A DNA stretch of 64,000 nucleotides from Heterohyrax brucei (lineage: Eukaryota > Chordata > Mammalia > Hyracoidea > Procaviidae), in NCBI GenBank assembly GCA_028571685.1, contig CM053166.1, forward strand, positions 61,342,111 through 61,406,110. The letters run 5' to 3'. Made by a program: the position numbers and the translations under genes. Every line of letters begins with the position of its first letter. Positions within the stretch are counted from its first letter, which is position 1. Of the stretch, positions 12,118-24,822 are shown in pieces. A model generated the notes under the pieces. That model searched no databases. It was not told the origin of the DNA and saw nothing but the letters and a program-made list of their open reading frames with translations.

Positions 12118-15100
12118 AAACTGGTAAAACCTACATTGTTGATAGAGTTGGGAGTACTTAGCACTGTGAAAACAGCACTTTGGCAGAATGAAATCTACTT
12201 GTCTAAGACCGGGAAACACTGAACAGAGAATGTATGAGTTTCTCAAGATTGGTAACAGATGGAAACAAGAGAAAGTACACAGTGATTCATCTACCTAGAG
12301 AAGTTACAGAGATTTACACAGAGAATTCCAAGTATAACTACAACAAAATAAGAGAGACTTAGAAAACTGGTAAAACCTACATTGTTGATACAGTTGGGAG
12401 TACTTAGCACTGTGAAAACAGCACTTTCGCAGAACGAATCTACTTGTCTAAGACCGGAAAACAGTGAACAGAGAATGTATGAGTTTCTCAAGACTGGTAA
12501 CAGATAGAAACAAGAGAAAGTACACAGTGATTCAACTACCTACAGAAGTTGCAGAGGTTTACACGGAGAATTCCAAGTATAACTGCAGGAAAATAGGAGA
12601 GACTTAGAAAACTGGTAAAATCTACATTGTTGATAGAGTTGGGAGTACTTAGCACTGTGAAAACTGCACTTTCGCAGAAAGAAATCTACTTCTCTAAGAC
12701 CGGGAAGCAGTGAAAAGAGAATGTATGAGTTTCTCAAGATTGGTAACAGATAGAAACCAGAGAAAGTACACAGTGATTCATCTACTTAGAGAAGTTACAG
12801 AGGATTACACAGAGAATTCCAAGTATAAGTACAAGAAAATAAGAGAGACTTAGAAAACTGGTAAAATGTACATTGTTGATAGAGTTGGGAGTACTTAGCA
12901 CTGTGAAAACAGCACTTTCGCAGAAAGAAATCTACTTCTCTAAGACCGCGAAACAGTGAAAAGAGAATGTATGAGTTTCTGAAGATTGGTAACAGACAGA
13001 TACAAGACAAATCCACAGTGATTCATCTACCTGGAGAAGTTATAGAGGTTTACACAGGGAATTCCAAGTATAAGTACAAGAAATTAAGAGAGACTTAAGA
13101 AACTGGTAAAACCTACATTGTTGATAGAGTTGGGAGTACTTAGCACTGTGAAAACAGCACATTCGCAGAAGGAAAACTACTTGTCTAAGACCCGGAAACA
13201 GTGAACAGAAAATGTATGAGTTTCTCAAGACTGGTAACAGATAGAAACAAGAGAAAGTACACAGTGATTCATGTACCTAGAGAAGTTACAGGGGTTTACA
13301 AAGAGAATTCCAAGTATAAGTACAAGAAAATAAGAGAGACTTAGAAAACTGGTAAAACCTACATTATTGATAGAGTTGGGAGTACTTAGCACTGCGAAAA
13401 CAGCACTTTCGCAGAAAGAAATCTACTTCTCTAAGACCGCGAAACAGTGAAAAGAGAATGTATGAGTTTCTCAAGATTGGTAACAGATAGAAATAAGAGA
13501 AAGTACACAGTGATTCAACTACCTAGAGAAGTTACAGAGGTTTACACAGAGAATTCCAAGTATAAGTACAAGAAAATAAGAGAGACTTAGAAAACTGGTA
13601 AAACCTACATTGTTGATAGAGTTGGGAGTACTTAGCACTGTGAAAACAGCACTTTGGCAGAATGAAATCTACTTGTCTAAGACCGGGAAACACTGAACAG
13701 AGAATGTATGAGTTTCTCAAGATTGGTAACAGATGGAAACAAGAGAAAGTACACAGTGATTCATCTACCTAGAGAAGTTACAGAGGTTTACACAGAGAAT
13801 TCCAAGTATAAGTACAAGAAAATAAGAGAGACTTAGAAAACTGGTAAAACCTACATTGTTGATAGAATTGGGAGTACGTAGCACTGTGAAAACAGCACTT
13901 TCGCAGAAGGAAAACTACTTGTCTAAGACCCGGAAACAGTGAACAGAGAATGTATGAGTTTCTCAAGATTGGTAACAGATAGAAACAAGAGAAAGTACAC
14001 AGTGATTCATCTACCTAGAGAAGTTACAGAGGTTTACACAGAGAATTCCAAGTATAAGTACAAGAAAATAAGAGAGACTTAGAAAACTGGTAAAACGTAC
14101 ATTGTTGATAGAGTTGGGAGTACTTAGCACTGTGAAAACAGCACTTTCGCAGAAAGAAATCTACTTCTCTAAGACCGCGAAACAGTGAAAAGAGAATGTA
14201 TGAGTTTCTCAAGATTGGTAACAGATAGAAACAAGAGAAAGTACACAGTGATTCACCTATCTAGAGAAGTTACAGAGGTTTACACAGAGAATTCCAAATA
14301 TAAGTACAAGAAAATAAGAGAGACTTAGAAAACTGGTAAAACCTACATTGTTGATAGAGTAGGGAGTACTTAGCACTGCGAAAACATCACTTTCGTAGAA
14401 AGAAATCTACTTCTCTAAGACCGCGAAACAGTGAAAAGAGAATGTATGAGTTTCTCAAGATTGGTAACAGATAGAAACAAGAGAAAGTACACAGTGATTC
14501 AACTACCTACAGAATTTGCAGAGGTTTACACAGAGAATTCCACGTATAAGTACCAGAAAATAGGAGAGACTTAAAAAACTGGTAAAATCTAAATTGTTGA
14601 TAGAGTTGGGAGTACTTAGCACTGTGAAAACAGCACTTTGGGAGAATGAAATCTACTTGTGTAAGATCGGGAAACAGTGAACAGAGAATATATGAGTTTC
14701 TCAAGATTGGTAACAGATAGAAACAAGAGAAAGTACACAGTGATTCATGTACCTAGAGAACTTACAGAGGTTTACAAAGAGAATTCCAAGTATAAGTACA
14801 AGAAAATAAGAGAGACTTAGACAACTGGTAAAACCTACATTTTTGATAGAGTTGGGAGTACTTAGCACTGCGAAAACAGTACTGTCGCAGAAAGAAAAAT
14901 ACTTCTCTAAGACCGCGAAACAGTGAAAAGAGAATGTATGAGTTTCTCAAGATTGGTAACAGATAGAAACAAGAGAAAGTACACAGTGATTCATCTACCT
15001 AGAGAAGTTACAGAGGTTTACACAGAGAATTCCAAGTATAAGTACAAGAAAATAAGAGAGACTTAGAAAACTGGTAAAACGTACATTGTTGATAGAGTTG

Positions 15101-15731
15101 GGAGTACTTAGCACAATGAAAACAGCACTTTCGCAGAAAGAAATCTACTTCTCTAAGACCGCGAAACAGTGAAAAGAGAATGTATGAGTTTCTCAAGATT
15201 GGTAACAGATAGAAAGAAGAGAAAGTACACAGTGATACACCTATCTAGAGAACTTACAGAGGTTTACACAGAGAATTCCAAGTATAAGTACAAGTAAATA
15301 AGAGAGACTTAGAAAACTGGTAAAACCTACATTGTTGATAGAGTTGGGAGTACTTAGCACTGTGAAAACAGCACTTTGGCAGAATGAAATCTACTTGTCT
15401 AAGACCGGGAAACAGTGAAAAGAGAATGTATGAGTTTCTCAAAATTGGTAACAGATGGAAACCAGAGAAAGTACACAGTGATTCATCTACCTAGAAAAGT
15501 TACAGAGGTTTACACAGAGAATTCCAAGTATAAGTACAAGAAAATAAGAGAGACTTAGAAAACTGGGAAAACCTACATTGTTGATAGAGTTGGCAGTACG
15601 TAGCACTGTGAAAACAGCACATTCGCAGAAGGAAAACTACTTCTCTAAGACCCGGAAACAGTGAACAGAGAATGTATGAGTTTCTCAAGATTGGTAACAG
15701 ATAGAAACAAGAGAAAGTACACAGTGATTCA
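12118..15731 (+). repeat. 3.6-kb internal block, occurrence 1 of 4
   Basis: This stretch matches 21209-24822 at +9091. The left limit is where ACTTAAGAAACTGG (P-type) meets ACTTAGAAAACTGG; the right limit is T at 15732 against G at 24823. The block holds S, Q, R, P/V, R, G, V', R, H, D, R, RN, G and V monomers. One difference seen is GAAAATG here against GAGAATG in the partner. Confidence 0.87.
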
Positions 15732-18700
15732 TCTACCTAGAGAAGTTACAGAGGTTTACACAGAGAATTCCAAGTATAAGTACAACAAAATAAGAGAGAC
15801 TTAGAAAACTGGTAAAACCTAAATTGTTGATACAGTTGGGAGTACTTAGCACTGTGAAAACAGCACTTTCGCAGAAAGAATCTACTTGTCTAAGACCGGA
15901 AAACAGTGAACAGAGAATGTATGAGTTTCTCAAGACTGGTAACAGATAGAAACAAGAGAAAGTACACAGTGATTCAACTACCTACAGAAGTTGCAGAGGT
16001 TTACACAGAGAATTCCAAGTATAAGTACATGAAAATAGGAGAGACTTAGAAAACTGGTAAAATCTACATTGTTGATAGAGTTGGGAGTACTTAGCACTGT
16101 GAAAACTGGACTTTCGCAGAAAGAAATCTACTTCTCTAAGACCGGGAAGCAGTGAAAAGAGAATGTATGAGTTTCTCAAGGTTGGTAACAGATAGAAACC
16201 AGAGAAAGTACACAGTGATTCATCTACCTAGAGAAGTTACAGAGGTTTACACAGAGAATTCCAAGTATAAGTACAAGAAAATAAGAGAGACTTAGAAAAC
16301 TGGTAAAACCTACATTGTTGATAGAGTTGGGAGTACTTAGCACTGTGAAAACAGCACTTTCGCAGAATGAAATCTACTTCTCTAAGACCGCGAAACAGTG
16401 AAAAGAGAATGTATGAGTTTCTCAAGATTGGTAACAGATAGATACAAGACAAATACACAGTGATTCATCTACCTGGAGAAGTTATAGAGGTTTACACAGG
16501 GAATTCCAAGTATAAGTACAAGAAATTAAGAGAGACTTAAGAAACTGGTAAAACCTACATTGTTGATAGAGTTGGGAGTACTTAGCACTGTGAAAACAGC
16601 ACTTTGGCAGAATGAAATCTACTTGTCTAAGACCGGGAAACAGTGAAAGGAGAATGTATGAGTTTCTCAAAATTGGTAACAGACGGAAACCAGAGAAAGT
16701 ACGCAGTGATTCATCTACCTAGAAAAGTTACAGAGGTTTACACAGAGAATTCCAAGTATAAGTACGAGAAAATAAGAGAGACTTAGAAAACTGGTAAAAC
16801 CTACATTGTTGATACAGTTGGGAGTAATTAGCACTGTGAAAACACCACTTTCGCAGAAAGAATCTACTTGTCTAAGACCGGAAAACAGTGAACAGAGAAT
16901 GTATGAGTTTCTCAAGACTGGTAACAGATAGAAACAAGAGAAAGTACACAGTGATTCACCTATCTAGAGAAGTTACAGAGGTTTACACAGAGAATTCCAA
17001 GTATAAGTACAAGAAAATAAAAGAGACTTAGAAAACTGGTAAAACCTACATTGTTGATAGAGTTGGGAGTACTTAGCACTGTGAAAACAGCACTTTGGCA
17101 GAATGAAATCTACTTGTCTAAGACCGGGAAACAGTGAAAAGAGAATGTATGAGTTTCTCAAAATTGGTAACAGATGGAAACCAGAGAAAGTACACAGTGA
17201 TTCATCTACCTAGAAAAGTTACAGAGGTTTACACAGAGAATTCCAAGTATAAGTACAAGAAAATAAGAGAGATTTAGAAAACTGGTAAAACCTACATTGT
17301 TGATAGAGTTGGCAGTACTTAGCACTGTGAAAACAGCACTTTGGGAGAATGAAATCTACTTGTCTAAGATCGGGAAACAGTGAACAGAGAATATATGAGT
17401 TTCTCAAGATTGGTAACAGATAGAAACAAGAGAAAGTACACAGTGATTCATGTACCTAGAGAAGTTACAGAGGTTTACAAAGAGAATTCCAAGTATAAGT
17501 ACAAGAAAATAAGAGAGACTTAGAAAACTGGTAAAACGTACATTGTTGATAGAGTTGGGAGTACTTAGCACTGTGAAAACTGCACTTTCGCAGAAAGAAA
17601 TCTACTTCTCTAAGACCGCGAAACAGTGAAAAGAGAATGTATGAGTTTCTCAAGATTGGTAACAGATAGAAACCAGAGAAACTACACAGTGATTCATCTA
17701 CCTAGAGAAGTTACAGAGGTTTACACAGAGAATTCCAAGTATAAGTACAAGAAAATAAGAGAGACTTAGAAAACTAGTAAAACCTACATTGTTGATAGAG
17801 TTGGGAGTACTTAGCACTGTGAAAACAGCACTTTGGCAGAATGAAATCTACTTGTCTAAGACCGGGAAACAGTGAAAAGAGAATGTATGAGTTTCTCAAA
17901 ATTGGTAACAGATGGAAACCAGAGAAAGTACGCAGTGATTCATCTACCTAGAAAAGTTACAGAGGTTTACACAGAGAATTCCAAGTATAAGTACAAGAAA
18001 ATAAGAGAGACTTAGAAAACTGGGAAAACCTACATTGTTGATAGAGTTGGGAGTACGTAGCAATGTGACAACAGCACATTCGCAGAAGGAAAACTACTTG
18101 TCTAAGACCCGGAAACAGTGAACAGAGAATGTATGAGTTTCTCAAGATTGGTTACAGATAGAAACAAGAGAAAGTACACAGTGATTCATCTACCTAGAGA
18201 AGTTACAGAGGTTTACACAGAGAATTCCAAGTATAAGTACAACAAAATAAGAGAGACTTAGAAAACTGGTAAAACCTACATTGTTGATACAGTTGGGAGT
18301 AATTAGCACTGTGAAAACAGCACTTTCGCAGAAAGAATCTACTTGTCTAAGACCGGAAAACAGTGAACAGAGAATGTATGAGTTTCTCAAGACTGGTAAC
18401 AGATAGAAACAAGAGAAAGTACACAGTGATTCAAGTACCTACAGAATTTACAGAGGTTTACACAGAGAATTCCAAGTATAAGTACAGGAAAATAGGAGAG
18501 ACTTAGAAAACTGGTAAAATCTACATTGTTGATAGAGTTGGAAGTACTTAGCACTGTGAAAACTGCACTTTCGCAGAAAGAAATCTACTTCTCTAAGACC
18601 GGGAAGCAGTGAAAAGAGAATGTATGAGTTTCTCAAGATTGGTAACAGATAGAAACCAGAGAAAGTACACAGTGGTTCATCTACCTAGAGAAGTTACAGA

Positions 18701-19878
18701 GGTTTACACAGAGAATTCCAAGTATAAGTACAAGAAAATAAGAGAGACTTAGAAAACTGGTAAAATGTACATTGTTGATAGAGTTGGGAGTACTTAGCAC
18801 TGTGAAAACAGCACTTTCGCAGAAAGAAATCTACTTCTCTAAGACCGCGAAACAGTGAAGAGAATGTATGAGTTTCTCAAGATTGGTAACAGATAGATAC
18901 AAGACAAATACACAGTGATTCATCTACCTCGAGAAGTTATAGAGGTTTACACAGGGAATTCCAAGTATAAGTACAAGAAATTAAGAGAGACTTAATAAAC
19001 TGGTAAAACCTACATTGTTGACAGAGTTGGGAGTACTTAGCACTGCGAAAACAGTACTTTCGCAGAAAGAAATCTACTTCTCTAAGACCGCGAAACAGTG
19101 AAAAGAGAATGTATGAGTTTCTCAAGATTGGTAACAGATAGAAACAAGAGAAAGTACACAGTGATTCATCTACCTAGAGAAGTTACAGAGGTTTACACAG
19201 AGAATTCCAAGTATAAGTACAAGAAAATAAGAGAGACTTAGAAAACTGGTAAAACGTACATTTTTGATAGAGTTGGGAGTACTTAGCACAATGAAAACAG
19301 CACTTTCGCAGAAAGAAATCTACTTCTCTAAGACCGCGAAACAGTGAAAAGAGAATGTATGAGTTTCTCAAGATTGGTAACAGATAGAAACAAGAGAAAG
19401 TACACAGTGATTCACCTATCTAGAGAAGTTACAGAGGTTTACACAGAGAATTCCAAGTATAAGTACAAGAAAATAAGAGAGACTTAGAAAACTGGTAAAA
19501 CCTATATTGTTGATAGAGTTGGGAGTACTTAGCACTGTGAAAACAGTACTTTGGCAGAATGAAATCTACTTGTCTAAGACCGGGAAACAGTGAAAAGAGA
19601 ATGTATGAGTTTCTCAAAATTGGTAACAGATGGAAACAAGGGAAAGTACACAGTGATTCATCTACCGAGAAAAGTTACAGAGGTTTACACAGAGAATTCC
19701 AAGTATAAGTACAAGAAAATAAGAGAGACTTAGAAAACTGGTAAAACCTACATTGTTGATAGAGTTGGCAGTACGTAGCACTGTGAAAACAGCACATTCG
19801 CAGAAGGAAAACTACTTGTCTAAGACCCGGAAACAGTGAACAGAGAATGTATGAGTTTCTCAAGATTGGTAACAGATA

Positions 19879-21352
19879 GAAACAAGAGAAAGTACACAGT
19901 GATTCATCTACCTAGAGAAGTTACAGAGATTTACACAGAGAATTCCAAGTATAACTACAACAAAATAAGAGAGACTTAGAAAACTGGTAAAACCTACATT
20001 GTTGATACAGTTGGGAGTACTTAGCACTGTGAAAACAGCACTTTCGCAGAACGAATCTACTTGTCTAACACCGGAAAACAGTGAACAGAGAATGTATGAG
20101 TTTCTCAAGACTGGTAACAGATAGAAACAAGAGAAAGTACACAGTGATTCAACTACCTACAGAAGTTGCAGAGGTTTACACGGAGAATTCCAAGTATAAC
20201 TGCAGGAAAATAGGAGAGACTTAGAAAACTGGTAAAATCTACATTGTTGATAGAGTTGGGAGTACTTAGCACTGTGAAAACTTCACTTTCGCAGAAAGAA
20301 ATCTACTTCTCTAAGACCGGGAAGCAGTGAAAAGAGAATGTATGAGTTTCTCAAGATTGGTAACAGATAGAATCCAGAGAAAGTACACAGTGATTCATCT
20401 ACTTAGAGAAGTTACAGAGGATTACACAGAGAATTCCAAGTATAAGTACAAGAAAATAAGAGAGACTTAGAAAACTGGTAAAATGTACATTGTTGATAGA
20501 GTTGGGAGTACTTAGCACTGTGAAAACAGCACTTTCGCAGAAAGAAATCTACTTCTCTAAGACCGCGAAACAGTGAAAAGAGAATGTATGAGTTTCTGAA
20601 GATTGGTAACAGACAGATACAAGACAAATCCACAGTGATTCATCTACCTGGAGAAGTTATAGAGGTTTACACAGGGAATTCCAAGTATAAGTACAAGAAA
20701 TTAAGAGAGACTTAAGAAACTGGTAAAACCTACATTGTTGATAGAGTTGGGAGTACTTAGCACTGTGAAAACAGCACATTCGCAGAAGGAAAACTACTTG
20801 TCTAAGACCCGGAAACAGTGAACAGAGAATGTATGAGTTTCTCAAGACTGGTAACAGATAGAAACAAGAGAAAGTACACAGTGATTCATGTACCTAGAGA
20901 AGTTACAGGGGTTTACAAAGAGAATTCCAAGTATAAGTACAAGAAAATAAGAGAGACTTAGAAAACTGGTAAAACCTACATTATTGATAGAGTTGGGAGT
21001 ACTTAGCACTGCGAAAACAGCACTTTCGCAGAAAGAAATCTACTTCTCTAAGACCGCGAAACAGTGAAAAGAGAATGTATGAGTTTCTCAAGATTGGTAA
21101 CAGATAGAAATAAGAGAAAGTACACAGTGATTCAACTACCTAGAGAAGTTACAGAGGTTTACACAGAGAATTCCAAGTATAAGTACAAGAAAATAAGAGA
21201 GACTTAGAAAACTGGTAAAACCTACATTGTTGATAGAGTTGGGAGTACTTAGCACTGTGAAAACAGCACTTTGGCAGAATGAAATCTACTTGTCTAAGAC
21301 CGGGAAACACTGAACAGAGAATGTATGAGTTTCTCAAGATTGGTAACAGATG
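19879..21352 (+). repeat. 6-mer repeat S-Q-R-P-R-G (1474 bp), copy 1
   Basis: Six monomers repeat at +1474. The left limit is A at 19878 against G at 21352 (GATAG versus GATGG). A few differences separate the copies: CACCGG/GACCGG near 20.07 kb, CTTCAC/CTGCAC near 20.28 kb, AATCCAG/AAACCAG near 20.37 kb. The order is the seven-monomer phrase with its V member missing. An equivalent pair starts at 37071 in the second 70-mer. Confidence 0.86.
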
Positions 21353-24300
21353 GAAACAAGAGAAAGTACACAGTGATTCATCTACCTAGAGAAGTTACAG
21401 AGATTTACACAGAGAATTCCAAGTATAACTACAACAAAATAAGAGAGACTTAGAAAACTGGTAAAACCTACATTGTTGATACAGTTGGGAGTACTTAGCA
21501 CTGTGAAAACAGCACTTTCGCAGAACGAATCTACTTGTCTAAGACCGGAAAACAGTGAACAGAGAATGTATGAGTTTCTCAAGACTGGTAACAGATAGAA
21601 ACAAGAGAAAGTACACAGTGATTCAACTACCTACAGAAGTTGCAGAGGTTTACACGGAGAATTCCAAGTATAACTGCAGGAAAATAGGAGAGACTTAGAA
21701 AACTGGTAAAATCTACATTGTTGATAGAGTTGGGAGTACTTAGCACTGTGAAAACTGCACTTTCGCAGAAAGAAATCTACTTCTCTAAGACCGGGAAGCA
21801 GTGAAAAGAGAATGTATGAGTTTCTCAAGATTGGTAACAGATAGAAACCAGAGAAAGTACACAGTGATTCATCTACTTAGAGAAGTTACAGAGGATTACA
21901 CAGAGAATTCCAAGTATAAGTACAAGAAAATAAGAGAGACTTAGAAAACTGGTAAAATGTACATTGTTGATAGAGTTGGGAGTACTTAGCACTGTGAAAA
22001 CAGCACTTTCGCAGAAAGAAATCTACTTCTCTAAGACCGCGAAACAGTGAAAAGAGAATGTATGAGTTTCTGAAGATTGGTAACAGACAGATACAAGACA
22101 AATCCACAGTGATTCATCTACCTGGAGAAGTTATAGAGGTTTACACAGGGAATTCCAAGTATAAGTACAAGAAATTAAGAGAGACTTAAGAAACTGGTAA
22201 AACCTACATTGTTGATAGAGTTGGGAGTACTTAGCACTGTGAAAACAGCACATTCGCAGAAGGAAAACTACTTGTCTAAGACCCGGAAACAGTGAACAGA
22301 GAATGTATGAGTTTCTCAAGACTGGTAACAGATAGAAACAAGAGAAAGTACACTGTGATTCATGTACCTAGAGAAGTTACAGGGGTTTACAAAGAGAATT
22401 CCAAGTATAAGTACAAGAAAATAAGAGAGACTTAGAAAACTGGTAAAACCTACATTATTGATAGAGTTGGGAGTACTTAGCACTGCGAAAACAGCACTTT
22501 CGCAGAAAGAAATCTACTTCTCTAAGACCGCGAAACAGTGAAAACAGAATGTATGAGTTTCTCAAGATTGGTAACAGATAGAAATAAGAGAAAGTACACA
22601 GTGATTCAACTACCTAGAGAAGTTACAGAGGTTTACACAGAGAATTCCAAGTATAAGTACAAGAAAATAAGAGAGACTTAGAAAACTGGTAAAACCTACA
22701 TTGTTGATAGAGTTGGGAGTACTTAGCACTGTGAAAACAGCACTTTGGCAGAATGAAATCTACTTGTCTAAGACCGGGAAACACTGAACAGAGAATGTAT
22801 GAGTTTCTCAAGATTGGTAACAGATGGAAACAAGAGAAAGTACACAGTGATTCATCTACCTAGAGAAGTTACAGAGGTTTACACAGAGAATTCCAAGTAT
22901 AAGTACAAGAAAATAAGAGAGACTTAGAAAACTGGTAAAACCTACATTGTTGATAGAATTGGGAGTACGTAGCACTGTGAAAACAGCACTTTCGCAGAAG
23001 GAAAACTACTTGTCTAAGACCCGGAAACAGTGAACAGAGAATGTATGAGTTTCTCAAGATTGGTAACAGATAGAAACAAGAGAAAGTACACAGTGATTCA
23101 TCTACCTAGAGAAGTTACAGAGGTTTACACAGAGAATTCCAAGTATAAGTACAAGAAAATAAGAGAGACTTAGAAAACTGGTAAAACGTACATTGTTGAT
23201 AGAGTTGGGAGTACTTAGCACTGTGAAAACAGCACTTTCGCAGAAAGAAATCTACTTCTCTAAGACCGCGAAACAGTGAAAAGAGAATGTATGAGTTTCT
23301 CAAGATTGGTAACAGATAGAAACAAGAGAAAGTACACAGTGATTCACCTATCTAGAGAAGTTACAGAGGTTTACACAGAGAATTCCAAATATAAGTACAA
23401 GAAAATAAGAGAGACTTAGAAAACTGGTAAAACCTACATTGTTGATAGAGTAGGGAGTACTTAGCACTGCGAAAACATCACTTTCGTAGAAAGAAATCTA
23501 CTTCTCTAAGACCGCGAAACAGTGAAAAGAGAATGTATGAGTTTCTCAAGATTGGTAACAGATAGAAACAAGAGAAAGTACACAGTGATTCAACTACCTA
23601 CAGAATTTGCAGAGGTTTACACAGAGAATTCCACGTATAAGTACCAGAAAATAGGAGAGACTTAAAAAACTGGTAAAATCTAAATTGTTGATAGAGTTGG
23701 GAGTACTTAGCACTGTGAAAACAGCACTTTGGGAGAATGAAATCTACTTGTGTAAGATCGGGAAACAGTGAACAGAGAATATATGAGTTTCTCAAGATTG
23801 GTAACAGATAGAAACAAGAGAAAGTACACAGTGATTCATGTACCTAGAGAACTTACAGAGGTTTACAAAGAGAATTCCAAGTATAAGTACAAGAAAATAA
23901 GAGAGACTTAGACAACTGGTAAAACCTACATTTTTGATAGAGTTGGGAGTACTTAGCACTGCGAAAACAGTACTGTCGCAGAAAGAAATCTACTTCTCTA
24001 AGACCGCGAAACAGTGAAAAGAGAATGTATGAGTTTCTCAAGATTGGTAACAGATAGAAACAAGAGAAAGTACACAGTGATTCATCTACCTAGAGAAGTT
24101 ACAGAGGTTTACACAGAGAATTCCAAGTATAAGTACAAGAAAATAAGAGAGACTTAGAAAACTGGTAAAACGTACATTGTTGATAGAGTTGGGAGTACTT
24201 AGCACAATGAAAACAGCACTTTCGCAGAAAGAAATCTACTTCTCTAAGACCGCGAAACAGTGAAAAGAGAATGTATGAGTTTCTCAAGATTGGTAACAGA

Positions 24301-24822
24301 TAGAAAGAAGAGAAAGTACACAGTGATACACCTATCTAGAGAACTTACAGAGGTTTACACAGAGAATTCCAAGTATAAGTACAAGTAAATAAGAGAGACT
24401 TAGAAAACTGGTAAAACCTACATTGTTGATAGAGTTGGGAGTACTTAGCACTGTGAAAACAGCACTTTGGCAGAATGAAATCTACTTGTCTAAGACCGGG
24501 AAACAGTGAAAAGAGAATGTATGAGTTTCTCAAAATTGGTAACAGATGGAAACCAGAGAAAGTACACAGTGATTCATCTACCTAGAAAAGTTACAGAGGT
24601 TTACACAGAGAATTCCAAGTATAAGTACAAGAAAATAAGAGAGACTTAGAAAACTGGGAAAACCTACATTGTTGATAGAGTTGGCAGTACGTAGCACTGT
24701 GAAAACAGCACATTCGCAGAAGGAAAACTACTTCTCTAAGACCCGGAAAAAGTGAACAGAGAATGTATGAGTTTCTCAAGATTGGTAACAGATAGAAACA
24801 AGAGAAAGTACACAGTGATTCA
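21209..24822 (+). repeat. 3.6-kb internal block, occurrence 2 of 4
   Basis: Partner of 12118-15731 at +9091 (37 monomers). Private changes include CACTGTGATT near 22.36 kb, AAAACAGAATG near 22.54 kb, and GGAAAAAGTG for GGAAACAGTG near 24750. Confidence 0.87.
21353..22826 (+). repeat. 6-mer repeat S-Q-R-P-R-G (1474 bp), copy 2
   Basis: Second copy of the 19879 unit. The match runs on to about 22876, where GAGGTTTAC replaces GAGATTTAC and a V' monomer follows. Confidence 0.86.
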
